Source: Rothia aerolata | Lineage (GTDB): Bacteria > Actinomycetota > Actinomycetes > Actinomycetales > Micrococcaceae | DNA length: 64,000 bases | Direction: 5' to 3' | NCBI RefSeq assembly: GCF_014635585.1 | Contig: NZ_BMDC01000001.1 | Coordinates: forward strand, 372,001 to 436,000 | Shown: positions 28,940 through 37,172 of the stretch, one piece after another | Layout of the letters: every line of letters starts with the position of its first letter | How positions within the stretch are numbered: the first letter of the stretch is position 1 | Position numbers and translations under genes: made by a program | Notes under the pieces: generated by a model | Database searches by the model: none | Told to the model about the DNA's origin: nothing | Seen by the model: only the letters and a program-made list of their open reading frames with translations

Positions 28940-30298
28940 TTATTCAGCGGCTGTGACCTGAACATGCAAATCGTCATCTGCCGGTACCCATGAAGCGGGG
29001 TCAGCAGATACCTGCTCGCCCGAACGAATGTCTTTGACCTCGTGCACCAGCTGACCCGCGTCGTCCTTGGAGGTAAACCAGACGAAGGGGATTCCACGCT
29101 TCTCAGCGTACTTAATCTGCTTGCCGAACTTAGCGGCATTAGCCGAAACCTCGCAGGCGATACCGCGGTCGCGCAGGGCAACGGCAATATCCTGGGCATC
29201 TGCCCACATCTCATCGTTGGTCAGGGCAATGTAGACGGCGGTGGGAACCTTGCGGCTAGCGCTTGCCATGTTCTCAGCAATAATGCGGGAGACCAGGCGG
29301 GTCACGCCAATGGAGAGACCCACGCCCGGGAAGGTGCGCTTACCGTTAGAAGCCAGGGACTCGTAACGGCCGCCCGAGCAGATAGAGCCGAGCTTCTCGT
29401 GGCCCACCAGCACGGTCTCATAGACGGTGCCGGTGTAGTAGTCCAGCCCGCGGGCAATAGAGAGATCGGCAATGACCCTACCCGGCGCCCGCTTGGCAGC
29501 CTGGCCCACCACGGTTTCAAGCTCGATCAGGCCCTGTTCCAGCAACTCGTGCTCAACACCCAGCGCGCGCACCTGCTCCACAAAAGAGGTATCTTCTGCC
29601 CGAATCTGGGCCAGGGCCAGCGCTGCCTGAGCCTGCTCATCGGTGGCGCCCAGCTCATCCTTGAGCAGCTGGGCCACAGCCTCGGCACCGATCTTCTCAA
29701 GCTTATCGATGGAGCGCAGCACGCCGGCGGTGTCGTCTAGACCAATGCCTTTGTAGAAACCCTCGGAGAGCTTGCGGTTATTCACGCGCAGCTTGAAATC
29801 GCCAATCTTCAGCTTGGAAAGCGCATCAACCACCACCAGAGCGAGCTCCACGTCATAGCGGAAGTCCAGCGCGCCGTCACCCACCACGTCAACATCTGCC
29901 TGGGTGAACTCGCGGAAGCGACCGTCCTGGGGGCGCTCCCCGCGCCAGACCTTCTGCATCTGATAGCGCATGAAGGGGAAGTTCAGATAGCCGGCGTTTT
30001 CCACCACGTAGCGGGCGAAGGGCACGGTCAAGTCAAAGTGCAGGGCCAGCTTCTCTTTTTCCTTCTTGGACGGCACCAAGTCGGCTTCGTCGTCGAGCAA
30101 GCGAGAGATACCGTACACCTCTTTATCAATCTCGCCCTTGCGCAGTAGCTGGTCTACGGTCTCAACCGAGCGAGTCTCAATGTTGGAGAAACCGTGCAGT
30201 TCAAAGGTCTCGCGCAGGGTATCAAGAACGTGGTTCTCCACCAGGCGTTCCTCGGGAAGCAGTTCTGGAAAACCTGACAGTGAAGCCTTGCGAGCCAT
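28940..30298 (-). CDS. hisS: histidyl-tRNA synthetase
   Basis: Charges tRNA-His. 452 residues: class II core with FDLTVPFARYVVEN (motif 1/2 region), QKVWRGERPQDGRFREFTQ, the HisRS signature GLDYYTGTVYE, and GGRYESLASNGKRTFPGVG (motif 3 region), then the anticodon-binding domain with AEKRGIPFVWF. The ATG at 30298 has AAGGAGAG upstream. The gap of 995 nt upstream contains several repeats but no gene, so the hisS promoter must lie within about 30300-30480. Confidence 0.97.
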   Translation of the reverse strand: MARKASLSGFPELLPEERLVENHVLDTLRETFELHGFSNIETRSVETVDQLLRKGEIDKEVYGISRLLDDEADLVPSKKEKEKLALHFDLTVPFARYVVENAGYLNFPFMRYQMQKVWRGERPQDGRFREFTQADVDVVGDGALDFRYDVELALVVVDALSKLKIGDFKLRVNNRKLSEGFYKGIGLDDTAGVLRSIDKLEKIGAEAVAQLLKDELGATDEQAQAALALAQIRAEDTSFVEQVRALGVEHELLEQGLIELETVVGQAAKRAPGRVIADLSIARGLDYYTGTVYETVLVGHEKLGSICSGGRYESLASNGKRTFPGVGLSIGVTRLVSRIIAENMASASRKVPTAVYIALTNDEMWADAQDIAVALRDRGIACEVSANAAKFGKQIKYAEKRGIPFVWFTSKDDAGQLVHEVKDIRSGEQVSADPASWVPADDDLHVQVTAAE

Positions 30299-30499
30299 TA
30301 ACTCTCCTTAGATGAGCACGGATACCGGGTGAACCGGGTTTACATTCAGTCTCTTAAAGCCTACTCGCTCCAAGGGCAAAACCCCTAACAGCCAGGCTCC
30401 CGGATTGCCAAGCCGAGTGTAATGCATGTTACCCACGGGTAAGGGTACCCTGAGTAGCCAGAACTTTTTTAAAAAATTTTCCTTAGAAACTTTACTTTT

Positions 30500-30664
30500 A
30501 CCCCCAACATGCCCCACAATAATTTGTGTGTTGTTGATTTTGATCTCTCAGTGATCAAAAGATATGAGGATTGATACCCCTCAATGCAGCCAAGTCCCCC
30601 ATAATTGGCTGCACTGAAAAGCCTGCACGCCGCGTTCCCCCTAGACGCGGTGTGCAGGCTTTTT
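30500..30664 (+). ncRNA. candidate structured small RNA
   Basis: No protein-coding signal. Within 130 nt there are consecutive hairpins: TTTTGATC/GATCAAAA (30538-30560), GCAGCCAA/TTGGCTGC (30586-30612), then a 15-bp terminator stem (30621-30659) followed by TTTTT. Upstream is an A+T-rich stretch with possible boxes TTTTAC and ATAATT near 30496-30524. This is the arrangement of a free-standing small RNA gene. The 5' end is a guess, and no known RNA family was recognised. Confidence 0.35.
30617..30664. terminator. bidirectional terminator
   Basis: 15-bp stem GCCTGCACGCCGCGT / ACGCGGTGTGCAGGC with one mismatch; AAAA on one side and TTTTT on the other, so it can act in both directions. It blocks any minus-strand transcription from the repeat-rich block towards hisS. 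Confidence 0.8.
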
Positions 30665-30774
30665 AGCGTTAAGGGGGTGATAGGGCAAATCTGTGTCCTC
30701 AACCTTCTAGCACCCAGAATTCCAGCACCTGCGGTGTGCGGTGCCTCTGAATTTTGAGCCGAACCAGGCTCTGG

Positions 30775-30893
30775 GTACAAGCAAGCTCCCACTAATGCCC
30801 CAAGGTACAAGCGGGGCCCCCAGGTACAAGACAATACTTGTACTCAGGGACTCTGCTTGTACCCTTGACTACCCTGCAAGAAGTAACTTGTAC
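30775..30893. repeat. symmetric array of six GTACAAG heptamers
   Basis: Three direct GTACAAG copies (30775, 30805, 30824) face three inverted CTTGTAC copies (30837, 30856, 30887) around a centre at 30833.5. The four inner GTAC cores are spaced 19, 16 and 19 bp. The inner pair forms a 20-bp palindrome GTACAAG-N6-CTTGTAC. Such perfect symmetry suggests a multi-dimer protein binding site. The same geometry occurs at 57774-57839. Confidence 0.75.
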
Positions 30894-30913
30894 TCTCTCT
30901 GCCGCCCCTCCCT

Positions 30914-30970
30914 CGAAAGGCCATTTTTATACCGAAAATCAGCCAAAAACGGTACAAAAATGGCCTCTCG
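30914..30970. repeat. 21-bp inverted repeat
   Basis: Arms 30914-30934 and 30950-30970 (CGARAGGCCATTTTTRTACCG) differ at two positions, both G-U compatible in a minus-strand RNA, around a 15-nt A-rich loop. It lies just beyond the GTACAAG array. The rest of the gap up to 31293 shows only short stems and presumably the promoter of the DUF349 gene. Confidence 0.65.
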
Positions 30971-31293
30971 GCAATCTAAGCAGTTTATAGTTGCTCTGTC
31001 TCACTGAGTTGCTTCAGCGACTCAGCGAGCTTGCCCGCTCTTGGTAGAGACCCAGTATGTGAAGAGAGGTGTTCTTCTGCGCACATCTCGAGCGATACCC
31101 GGGGCGGAACACAGATTTGCCCCATACCCCACCCTTCGAGCCGCCAGCCTTGCCTCCACCCACCGGAACCCGATATTCTAGGCAGTGCGTATTCGATTGC
31201 TTCGAGACCCCTGATACGCAGGGGTACAGGCATCAAATGCGATTTTTCTTTGTTTAAAAGGCACTCGTGCCCCGATGCGAAAGAGTTATAGCG

Positions 31294-32580
31294 GTGACTA
31301 CTCAATCCGACGACACCCAGAAGGTAAACCTTGAAAAGGCCCGCCAGTTTGGCCGAGTCTCCGAAGACGGCCACGTTTTCGTTATTGTTGAAGGCGAAGA
31401 ATACGCGGTAGGTCAGCTACCCAACGCCACCGCCGACGAAGCTCTGGCCTACTTTGCCCGCAAGTTCGAAAATGTTGAGGCGCAGGTAGCCCTGCTTGAA
31501 TCCCGCGTGAAGCACGGAGCGCCGTCCGAAGATCTCCACAAGTCGGTGGAGCAGCTGGGTGCCCAGGTTGCCAACCGCAACATGGTGGGTGACTACGCTA
31601 ACCTACAGGAGCGCCTGACCACCATCATCGGTCAGATTAACGAGCTGGCAGAGACAGAAAAGAAGAACCAGGAGCAGGCGCGTGAGGCTGCCCTGCAGGC
31701 CCGAGAAACTATTGTCTCTGAGGCAGAGCAGATTGCTGGCCAGGATCGGGAGAAGACCCACTGGAAGAACTCCCACGCCCGTATGAACCAGCTCTTTGAC
31801 GCCTGGAAGGCTACCCAGCGCGAGCACCACCTGCCCAAGTCGATTGAGGATGAGCTGTGGAAGCGTTTCCGCGCTGCCCGCACCACCTTTGATAAGAACC
31901 GCCGCGCCCACTTCTCCTCCCTGGATGAGGCAAATGCTAAGGCGAAGCGCGTCAAGGAAGACCTCATTGCTCAGGCAGAGAAGTACTCGGATTCCACCGA
32001 CTGGGCCCAGACCGCCGCTAAGTACCGCGATCTGATGGACCAGTGGAAGGCGGCTCCCCGCGCTTCCCGTCGTGAGGACGACGCCCTGTGGGCTCGCTTC
32101 CGCGCCGCCCAGGATAAGTTCTTTGATGCCCGCTCTGCCGCTAATGCCGAGCTCGATAAGGAGTACGAGGCTAACCTGGCGGTCAAGGAAGCCCTGCTGG
32201 AAGAGGCTCGCGCTATTCTGCCGGTCAAGGACATTGCCCAGGCCAAGGCCGCCCTCGATAAGGTTCTTGATCGTTGGGACGCCGCCGGCCGAGTTCCCCG
32301 CAAGGACGTGCGCCGGGTTGAGGGCGAGCTGAAGAAGGTTCAGGACGCGATTCATCAGGCTGAGAACGCTAAGTGGTCAAAGTCTGACCCCGAGAAGAAG
32401 GCTCGCGCGAACTCCATGCTGGCCCAGCTTGAAGATTCCATTGCCGGCCTGGAAGACGACCTGAAGAAGGCAGAGGCTAGCGGCAATTCCGCCAAGATTA
32501 AGAAGGCTCAGGAGGCCCTGGACGCCCGCCGTCAGTGGCTGAACACCCTGCAGGCTTCTTCGGCAGATTTCTCCGCCTAG
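31294..32580 (+). CDS. DUF349 family coiled-coil protein
   Basis: Function unknown. 428 residues from the GTG at 31294 (GAAAGAG upstream); the frame is open 9 codons further but without resemblance. After an N-terminal region (RQFGRVSEDGHVFVIVEGEE) come DUF349 repeats, each about 75 residues of charged helix with a conserved W: THWKNSHARMNQLFDAWKAT, then ELWKRFRAARTTFDKNRRAH, then ATKYRDLMDQWKAA-like and DDALWARFRAAQDKFFDARS. Soluble and probably elongated. First gene on the plus strand in the window; AbiEi-like gene follows after a hairpin. Confidence 0.88.
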   Translation: MTTQSDDTQKVNLEKARQFGRVSEDGHVFVIVEGEEYAVGQLPNATADEALAYFARKFENVEAQVALLESRVKHGAPSEDLHKSVEQLGAQVANRNMVGDYANLQERLTTIIGQINELAETEKKNQEQAREAALQARETIVSEAEQIAGQDREKTHWKNSHARMNQLFDAWKATQREHHLPKSIEDELWKRFRAARTTFDKNRRAHFSSLDEANAKAKRVKEDLIAQAEKYSDSTDWAQTAAKYRDLMDQWKAAPRASRREDDALWARFRAAQDKFFDARSAANAELDKEYEANLAVKEALLEEARAILPVKDIAQAKAALDKVLDRWDAAGRVPRKDVRRVEGELKKVQDAIHQAENAKWSKSDPEKKARANSMLAQLEDSIAGLEDDLKKAEASGNSAKIKKAQEALDARRQWLNTLQASSADFSA

Positions 32581-32640
32581 TCTGTAACAGTCGGTTCATA
32601 AACCGGTTAAAAGGCCGGATTTTCCTACGCCTGAGCACCT

Positions 32641-32686
32641 GAGGCACAGAGTTATCCACAGATTCAGTGGATTTACTCTGTGCCTC
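32641..32686 (+). terminator. hairpin after DUF349 gene, containing a DnaA-box match
   Basis: Near-perfect stem GAGGCACAGAGT...ATCCAC / GTGGAT...ACTCTGTGCCTC with one bulge, loop AGATTCA, 60 nt after the stop. The following T run is weak (TTGTGT). The left arm includes TTATCCACA (32652-32660), which equals the DnaA-box consensus TTATNCACA; this may be chance because the arm sequence is fixed by the stem. Confidence 0.55.
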
Positions 32687-32714
32687 TTGTGTATCAATGT
32701 TTCCCGGGGACAAT
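32687..32714 (+). promoter_or_regulatory. promoter of the AbiEi-like gene (leaderless)
   Basis: TTGTGT (32687-32692), 16 nt, GACAAT (32709-32714), then 6 nt to the ATG at 32721. Both boxes are good matches and there is no Shine-Dalgarno, so transcription should start at the start codon. Confidence 0.6.
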
Positions 32715-32720
32715 GGCTGT

Positions 32721-33524
32721 ATGAACCATAAGAGCCAAACATCCCAGCCCACCTATCTACTCGAGTCCCTGCCCTACCCCCTGCTGCCTCCCCAGCGCAC
32801 CAAGAGTAAGGGAGCGCCCTCTGATTTTTTCGGCTACTTCCGTCGGGAACCCTCACTCAAAGATGCTCGCTACCGGCAGCTTCACTCCCAAGACCGCAAC
32901 ACCCAGGCCAGCCTCGACTGCTGGGAAGAACTGGTCAACCTCAAATCCGTGGGAACGAACCTGGCTGAACAGAATTTTTTCGCCAGAGAAAACAGCCTGC
33001 GCCAGGTTTTTGGAGATTTTTACTGCTCAGACTCGCTGAGCCAGACTCCCCTGCTCAGGGCAACTGCCCTGTACGAAAGCCTGGCCCTCCACTACACCGA
33101 ACGGGGGAGGATTTCCCGAATGACGGCGGCCTGGGTGTGGGGCTACCTCGATGCGCCAGACCCTAGCGTGCACATTGATTTTGACCGGGCTCTTCGACTC
33201 AACGTTACCCGTGCCCGAGCTGCCAACATCATGACCCATCAGGTGCGGGTGATTCCCTACGATTACATAGAGCTGGGCAAACTACGGGTAACCACTCCCC
33301 TGCGCACCGCCCTGGATCTTCTATTCCATGAGCAGACTGCTGCCGCAGACGAGGTGCTCATCAGGATTCTGCGGGACCCTGAGAGCGGCTGTAGCCAGAT
33401 GAAGCTCTTAGACGCAATGGACAGAATTTCCTACCTGCGTTTTAAGGATCGCACGATGGAGCGGTTAGAACGGCTTGCCAGGCTGGCCCGAGGAAAAATT
33501 AGCTCTCAGCCTCCAAAGGCTTAG
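32721..33524 (+). CDS. AbiEi-like protein (type IV antitoxin-family regulator), without partner toxin
   Basis: 267 residues. The middle part has the AbiEi/DUF4095-like pattern: SLALHYTERGRISRMTAAWV (winged-helix region), then a His-Ile-x-Phe strand and MTHQVRVIPYDYIELGKL followed by RVTTPLRTALDLLFHE, the R-V-T-x-x-x-R-T-x-x-D-L signature. No nucleotidyltransferase gene of the AbiEii type lies next to it, so this is an orphan. Such orphans are common in Actinobacteria and are often annotated as transcriptional regulators. Its 3' end overlaps the convergent rel gene by 26 nt. The assignment rests on these motifs alone. Confidence 0.65.
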   Translation: MNHKSQTSQPTYLLESLPYPLLPPQRTKSKGAPSDFFGYFRREPSLKDARYRQLHSQDRNTQASLDCWEELVNLKSVGTNLAEQNFFARENSLRQVFGDFYCSDSLSQTPLLRATALYESLALHYTERGRISRMTAAWVWGYLDAPDPSVHIDFDRALRLNVTRARAANIMTHQVRVIPYDYIELGKLRVTTPLRTALDLLFHEQTAAADEVLIRILRDPESGCSQMKLLDAMDRISYLRFKDRTMERLERLARLARGKISSQPPKA

Positions 33525-35889
33525 AACCGGTCAGCCGGTATGCCCGGTAAACACCCTCCACACCGCGCATGACGTTGAGCAGGTGGTCGAGCATGTAGCG
33601 GTCTCGCAGCTCCAGCGTGAAGCGGTTAATGGCAAAGCGGTCTGCATTGGTCAGCACCCGGGCATCGACGATATTGGTCTGGTTCTCAGCAATTACCTTG
33701 ACCAAATCCATCAGCAGCGACTTGCGGTCTAGACCTTCTACCTGAACAATCACGCGGTAGAGGGCGTTAGAAGACTGGGCCCAGCGCACCTCGGTAGCCC
33801 GCGGTTCATCCTCAATATTGCGCATGTTGGGGCAGTCAGTGCGATGGACCGAAATACCGTGGGCGCGGGTGACAATACCGATAATCTCATCCGGCGGTAC
33901 CGGATTACAGCACTTAGCAATGTGGGTGAGCACGCCTTCGGCCCCGGGCACGATAATTCCGTTATCGCTGACCGACCGATGCGATGAGAACATGTCTTCA
34001 TCGAACTCGGTCACATCCTGAACTATCTCGTCGTCTTCCTCGCCATAATAAATCTTGACGAAGGTATCGATGACGTCCTGAGCTTTAATCTCATTCTCGC
34101 CGATCGCGTGGTAGAGGGAGGCGCCGTCATTCTTCTTAAACTCGTGGGCAACCTGCATCAGCAGCGCAGGGGTGAGCATCTTAGTCAGCGGCAGCTCATG
34201 GTGGCGCATGGCCTTGGTGAGGGCATCCCTACCCTTATCGATGGCCTCAAGTCGCCGGCTCTTGGCAAAGTACTGGCGGATCTTGGTGCGGGCCTTGGAC
34301 GAGCGCACAAACTTGAGCCAGTCTTCACTAGGACCCTGGTTTTCGTCTTTGGTGGTCAGAATCTCCACCACGTCACCGGAGTCAAGAATTGAGTGTAGCG
34401 GAACCAAACGCCCATTGACCTTGGCGCCAATGGTCTTGTCTCCCACCTCTGAGTGGATGGAGTAGGCAAAGTCAACCGGGGTTGAATCCACCGGCAGGGT
34501 GATGGGCTTGCCCTGGGGGGTCAGCACCACAATCTCGTCGGTCTCAAGAGTGTCAGCCAGCAGCTCGTAGAACTTTTCAGATTCCGGGTTAGAGCTGGAA
34601 ATCTCGGCGATACTCTGTAGCACCCCGATGTTCATAGAGGAGGTCTGGGTACCGGGCTCCTTTTTCTCCCCCACCGTCTCACCGCGGGAAGCAGCCTTGT
34701 AACGCCAGTGGGCAGCCACGCCGTACTCGGCTTCCTCGTGCATTTTAAAGGTGCGGATCTGGATTTCCAGGGGCAGGCCACCGGGGCCGTTCACCGTCAG
34801 GTGCAGGGACTGATAGTGATTGTTCTTGGGAGAACGAATATAGTCTTTGAAGCGACCGGGAACCGAAGACCAAAGACTCATCACGTGGCCCAACACCGCA
34901 TAACAGGTGTCTTCTTCCTCCACCATAATGCGCACGGCCAGAATGTCATTGATTTCGTCAAAGCTCTTATTCTTCGACTTCATCTTCTGGTGGATGGAGT
35001 AGTAGTGCTTGGGGCGGCCGGTAACGGTGGCCTCAATGCCCACCTTCTTCAGACGCTCTTCAATAATCTTCTTGGACTCCCCCAAATACTTTTCGAGTTT
35101 GGGGGTGCGTTCGCCCACCATGCGCACAATCTCGCGGTAGATATCGGGCGACATGGCGGCGAAGGAAAGATCTTCAAGCTCCCACTTAATAGTGTTCAGC
35201 CCCAACCGATGGGCCAGCGGAGCATAAATTTTGAGGGTTTCTTCTGCCTTCTTTGCAGCAGACTTGGCGGGAACAAACCGCCAGGTACGCGCATTGTGCA
35301 GCCGGTCTGCCAGCTTGATGAGCAGAACCCGAATGTCCTTGCTCATGGAGAGAACCAGCTTGCGAATTGTCTCAATCGGCGCATTTTCGCCGTATTCGAC
35401 CTTCTCCAGCTTGGTGACGCCGTCTACCAGGTAGGCAACTTCCTCACCGAAGTCAGCTGCTAGCTGTTCGCGGGTGTAGTCGGTATCTTCCACCGTATCG
35501 TGGAGCAGGCCGGCCACCAGCACGGGCCCGGTAGCACCAATTTCAGCCAGAATGGTGGTCACCGCCACCGGGTGGGTGATATAGGGGTCGCCGCTTTTAC
35601 GTTTCTGCCCCTGGTGGTACTTATTCGCCACCGTGAAAGCGCGCTGGATTACCTCGAGGTCTTCATCGGGGTGATACTTCTTAACGGTTCGAATCACCGG
35701 GGCAAGCACGGGTGAGAAGCGCAGAGTGGCGAGATCCTTACTCGCACCGCTTCGCCCAAAAACCAGACGGGTGGGCACCCTCTCAGAAGCTGCCATCACC
35801 CGGTGGGAGCCGCGCACGATTCTCTGCTGAACATCGCCCATGACCTTCTGCGAGACAACCTCTTGCATGGACTTCTCTGAATCAGACAT
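33499..35889 (-). CDS. rel: bifunctional (p)ppGpp synthetase/hydrolase, RelA/SpoT family
   Basis: Makes and degrades the stringent-response alarmone. 796 residues with all domains: HD hydrolase (HPVAVTTILAEIG, LLHDTVEDT with the His-Asp metal motif), synthetase (GRPKHYYSIHQKMKSK; YIRSPKNNHYQSLH; EEAEYGVAAHWRYK), TGS domain (VLTPQGKPITLPVDSTPVDF), helical and zinc-finger-like region (IAKCCNPVPPDEIIGIV with HRTDCPN) and a C-terminal ACT domain. The ATG at 35889 has GAGGAG upstream. Located next to secDF as in most Actinobacteria. Confidence 0.97.
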   Translation of the reverse strand: MSDSEKSMQEVVSQKVMGDVQQRIVRGSHRVMAASERVPTRLVFGRSGASKDLATLRFSPVLAPVIRTVKKYHPDEDLEVIQRAFTVANKYHQGQKRKSGDPYITHPVAVTTILAEIGATGPVLVAGLLHDTVEDTDYTREQLAADFGEEVAYLVDGVTKLEKVEYGENAPIETIRKLVLSMSKDIRVLLIKLADRLHNARTWRFVPAKSAAKKAEETLKIYAPLAHRLGLNTIKWELEDLSFAAMSPDIYREIVRMVGERTPKLEKYLGESKKIIEERLKKVGIEATVTGRPKHYYSIHQKMKSKNKSFDEINDILAVRIMVEEEDTCYAVLGHVMSLWSSVPGRFKDYIRSPKNNHYQSLHLTVNGPGGLPLEIQIRTFKMHEEAEYGVAAHWRYKAASRGETVGEKKEPGTQTSSMNIGVLQSIAEISSSNPESEKFYELLADTLETDEIVVLTPQGKPITLPVDSTPVDFAYSIHSEVGDKTIGAKVNGRLVPLHSILDSGDVVEILTTKDENQGPSEDWLKFVRSSKARTKIRQYFAKSRRLEAIDKGRDALTKAMRHHELPLTKMLTPALLMQVAHEFKKNDGASLYHAIGENEIKAQDVIDTFVKIYYGEEDDEIVQDVTEFDEDMFSSHRSVSDNGIIVPGAEGVLTHIAKCCNPVPPDEIIGIVTRAHGISVHRTDCPNMRNIEDEPRATEVRWAQSSNALYRVIVQVEGLDRKSLLMDLVKVIAENQTNIVDARVLTNADRFAINRFTLELRDRYMLDHLLNVMRGVEGVYRAYRLTGSKPLEAES

Positions 35890-35921
35890 CGCGCGCTCCT
35901 CAAACCGGTGTGATTGAACAT

Positions 35922-35929
35922 ATTGTAAC
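35922..35929 (-). promoter_or_regulatory. candidate -10 element for rel
   Basis: GTTACAAT on the minus strand, 33 nt before the rel ATG. The same octamer, within CGTTACAAT, lies upstream of efp (13780-13787) and of the YebC-family gene (42725-42732). Confidence 0.35.
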
Positions 35930-35955
35930 GCCGTTAGGGGTATCTCATAAATTCA

Positions 35956-35990
35956 AAAGCCCGGCAGATGAAATCAATCTGCCGGGCTTT
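35956..35990 (-). terminator. secDF terminator
   Basis: Perfect 14-bp stem AAAGCCCGGCAGAT / ATCTGCCGGGCTTT with a 7-nt loop, followed by TTTTG on the minus strand, 7 nt after the secF stop. Confidence 0.9.
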
Positions 35991-35997
35991 GAAATAT

Positions 35998-37170
35998 TTA
36001 CTTCTGGCCGCTCTCTGACTGCGACGAAGAATCTATATCCTGGGTCGAATCATCGAGGCTGAAGTTATTGACCGTAATGGTGAACTGGGGCTTCTTCACC
36101 GGGGTTTCTTCAGGCTCGGCCTGCTGGTTTTCAGCAGGTTCGCCGAGACCATCTTCAGCGGCAGTCGCCCGCTGAAGCCCCGCAGAGCCGCCCGCCCGCG
36201 CGTCCTCAACCATTCGCGTGTGCTCGCGAATCTCCCGCTCGCCCAGGCGCAACATACCGTAGAGGGGGGCTGAGACGAAGATGGTACCCAGGGTTCCCAC
36301 GATAATACCCACAAAGAGCGAGAGCGAGAGGTCGCGCAGGGTCCCCGCGCCAAGTATGAAGGCACCGATAAAAAGAATGGCGCCGACCGGCAGGGCACCC
36401 ACCACCGAGGTATTGATGGAGCGCACCAGGGTCTGGTTGACCGCCAGGTTCACCTGCTCGCCGTAGGTGGAATCCCTGCGGGAGAGCAACCCCTGAGTAT
36501 TCTCCCGAATCTTATCGAAGACCACCACCGAGTCATAGAGGGAGTAGCTGAGAATGGTCAAGAAACCGATAATAGCGCTGGGGGTAATCTCAAAGCCCAC
36601 CAGGGCGTAGATTCCCACGGTCACCACCACGGTGAAGACCAGGCCCGCGATGGCGGCCAGTGACATCTTCCAGGTGCGGAAGTAGAGAGCCATGCCGATG
36701 AGCGCTAGCACCACAAAAATAACCAGACCCAGCAGAGCCTGCCGGGTAACGTCCGCACCCCAGGTAGGGCCAACAAAGGATGAGGTGACCTCGTTCTCAG
36801 ACACCCCGTACGCCTTCTGGAGTGCGTCTTTGACCGCCAGGGTTTGGTCATCGGTCAGCTCGCCCATCTGCGCGCGGATTGTTCCGGGGGCTATGGCGGT
36901 AACACGGACGTCGCTGGCTTCGGGAGCGCTCTCGCCCACCGCCTGCTCGCCCACCGATACGTCGTCAGTAGCCACATCTGAAACGGTGAACTCCGATCCA
37001 CCGCGGAAATCAATACCCAGGTTAAAGCCGCCCTTAACCACAGGCACCAAGAGCGAAAGCAAAACCAGCAGGGTTGCAATGCCCAGCCAGAGCTTGCGCT
37101 TGGGAACAAAGCCAAAGGACTTCTCTCCCGAATGCAGAGCATTACCAAATCGAGCCAAAGTATTCGCCAT
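35998..37170 (-). CDS. secF: protein translocase subunit SecF
   Basis: With SecD uses the proton gradient to pull proteins out of the SecYEG channel. 390 residues, six predicted membrane helices: helix 1 (LWLGIATLLVLLSLLVPVV near 28-46), the periplasmic domain starting at NLGIDFRGGSEF (a SecF signature), then helices 2-6 with FVVLALIGMALYF and SVVVFDKIREN. A polar C-terminal tail of about 75 residues is rich in E and Q. It starts 2 nt after secD. Confidence 0.96.
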   Translation of the reverse strand: MANTLARFGNALHSGEKSFGFVPKRKLWLGIATLLVLLSLLVPVVKGGFNLGIDFRGGSEFTVSDVATDDVSVGEQAVGESAPEASDVRVTAIAPGTIRAQMGELTDDQTLAVKDALQKAYGVSENEVTSSFVGPTWGADVTRQALLGLVIFVVLALIGMALYFRTWKMSLAAIAGLVFTVVVTVGIYALVGFEITPSAIIGFLTILSYSLYDSVVVFDKIRENTQGLLSRRDSTYGEQVNLAVNQTLVRSINTSVVGALPVGAILFIGAFILGAGTLRDLSLSLFVGIIVGTLGTIFVSAPLYGMLRLGEREIREHTRMVEDARAGGSAGLQRATAAEDGLGEPAENQQAEPEETPVKKPQFTITVNNFSLDDSTQDIDSSSQSESGQK

Positions 37171-37172
37171 GA

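Larger units (their letters stand above)
30683..31122. repeat. gene-free block bounded by inverted repeats
   Basis: GGGCAAATCTGTGT at 30683-30696 recurs as a perfect reverse complement at 31109-31122, and the match extends imperfectly to about 25 bp (GGGGT...ATRGGGCAAATC, then TGTGTYCC). The 412 bp between hold the GTACAAG array and a further 21-bp inverted repeat but no credible gene. A miniature mobile element or a long-range RNA structure are both possible. Nothing transposase-like is seen. Confidence 0.5.

Noticed and set aside
30985-31374. 129-codon minus-strand ORF and other open frames in 30308-31291
   Set aside because: They overlap the repeat-rich block or the DUF349 start, show no domain or codon bias, and lack ribosome sites.
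32652-32660. TTATCCACA as evidence of a replication origin
   Set aside because: Only one box, fixed by a hairpin arm, with no box cluster, dnaA or dnaN nearby.
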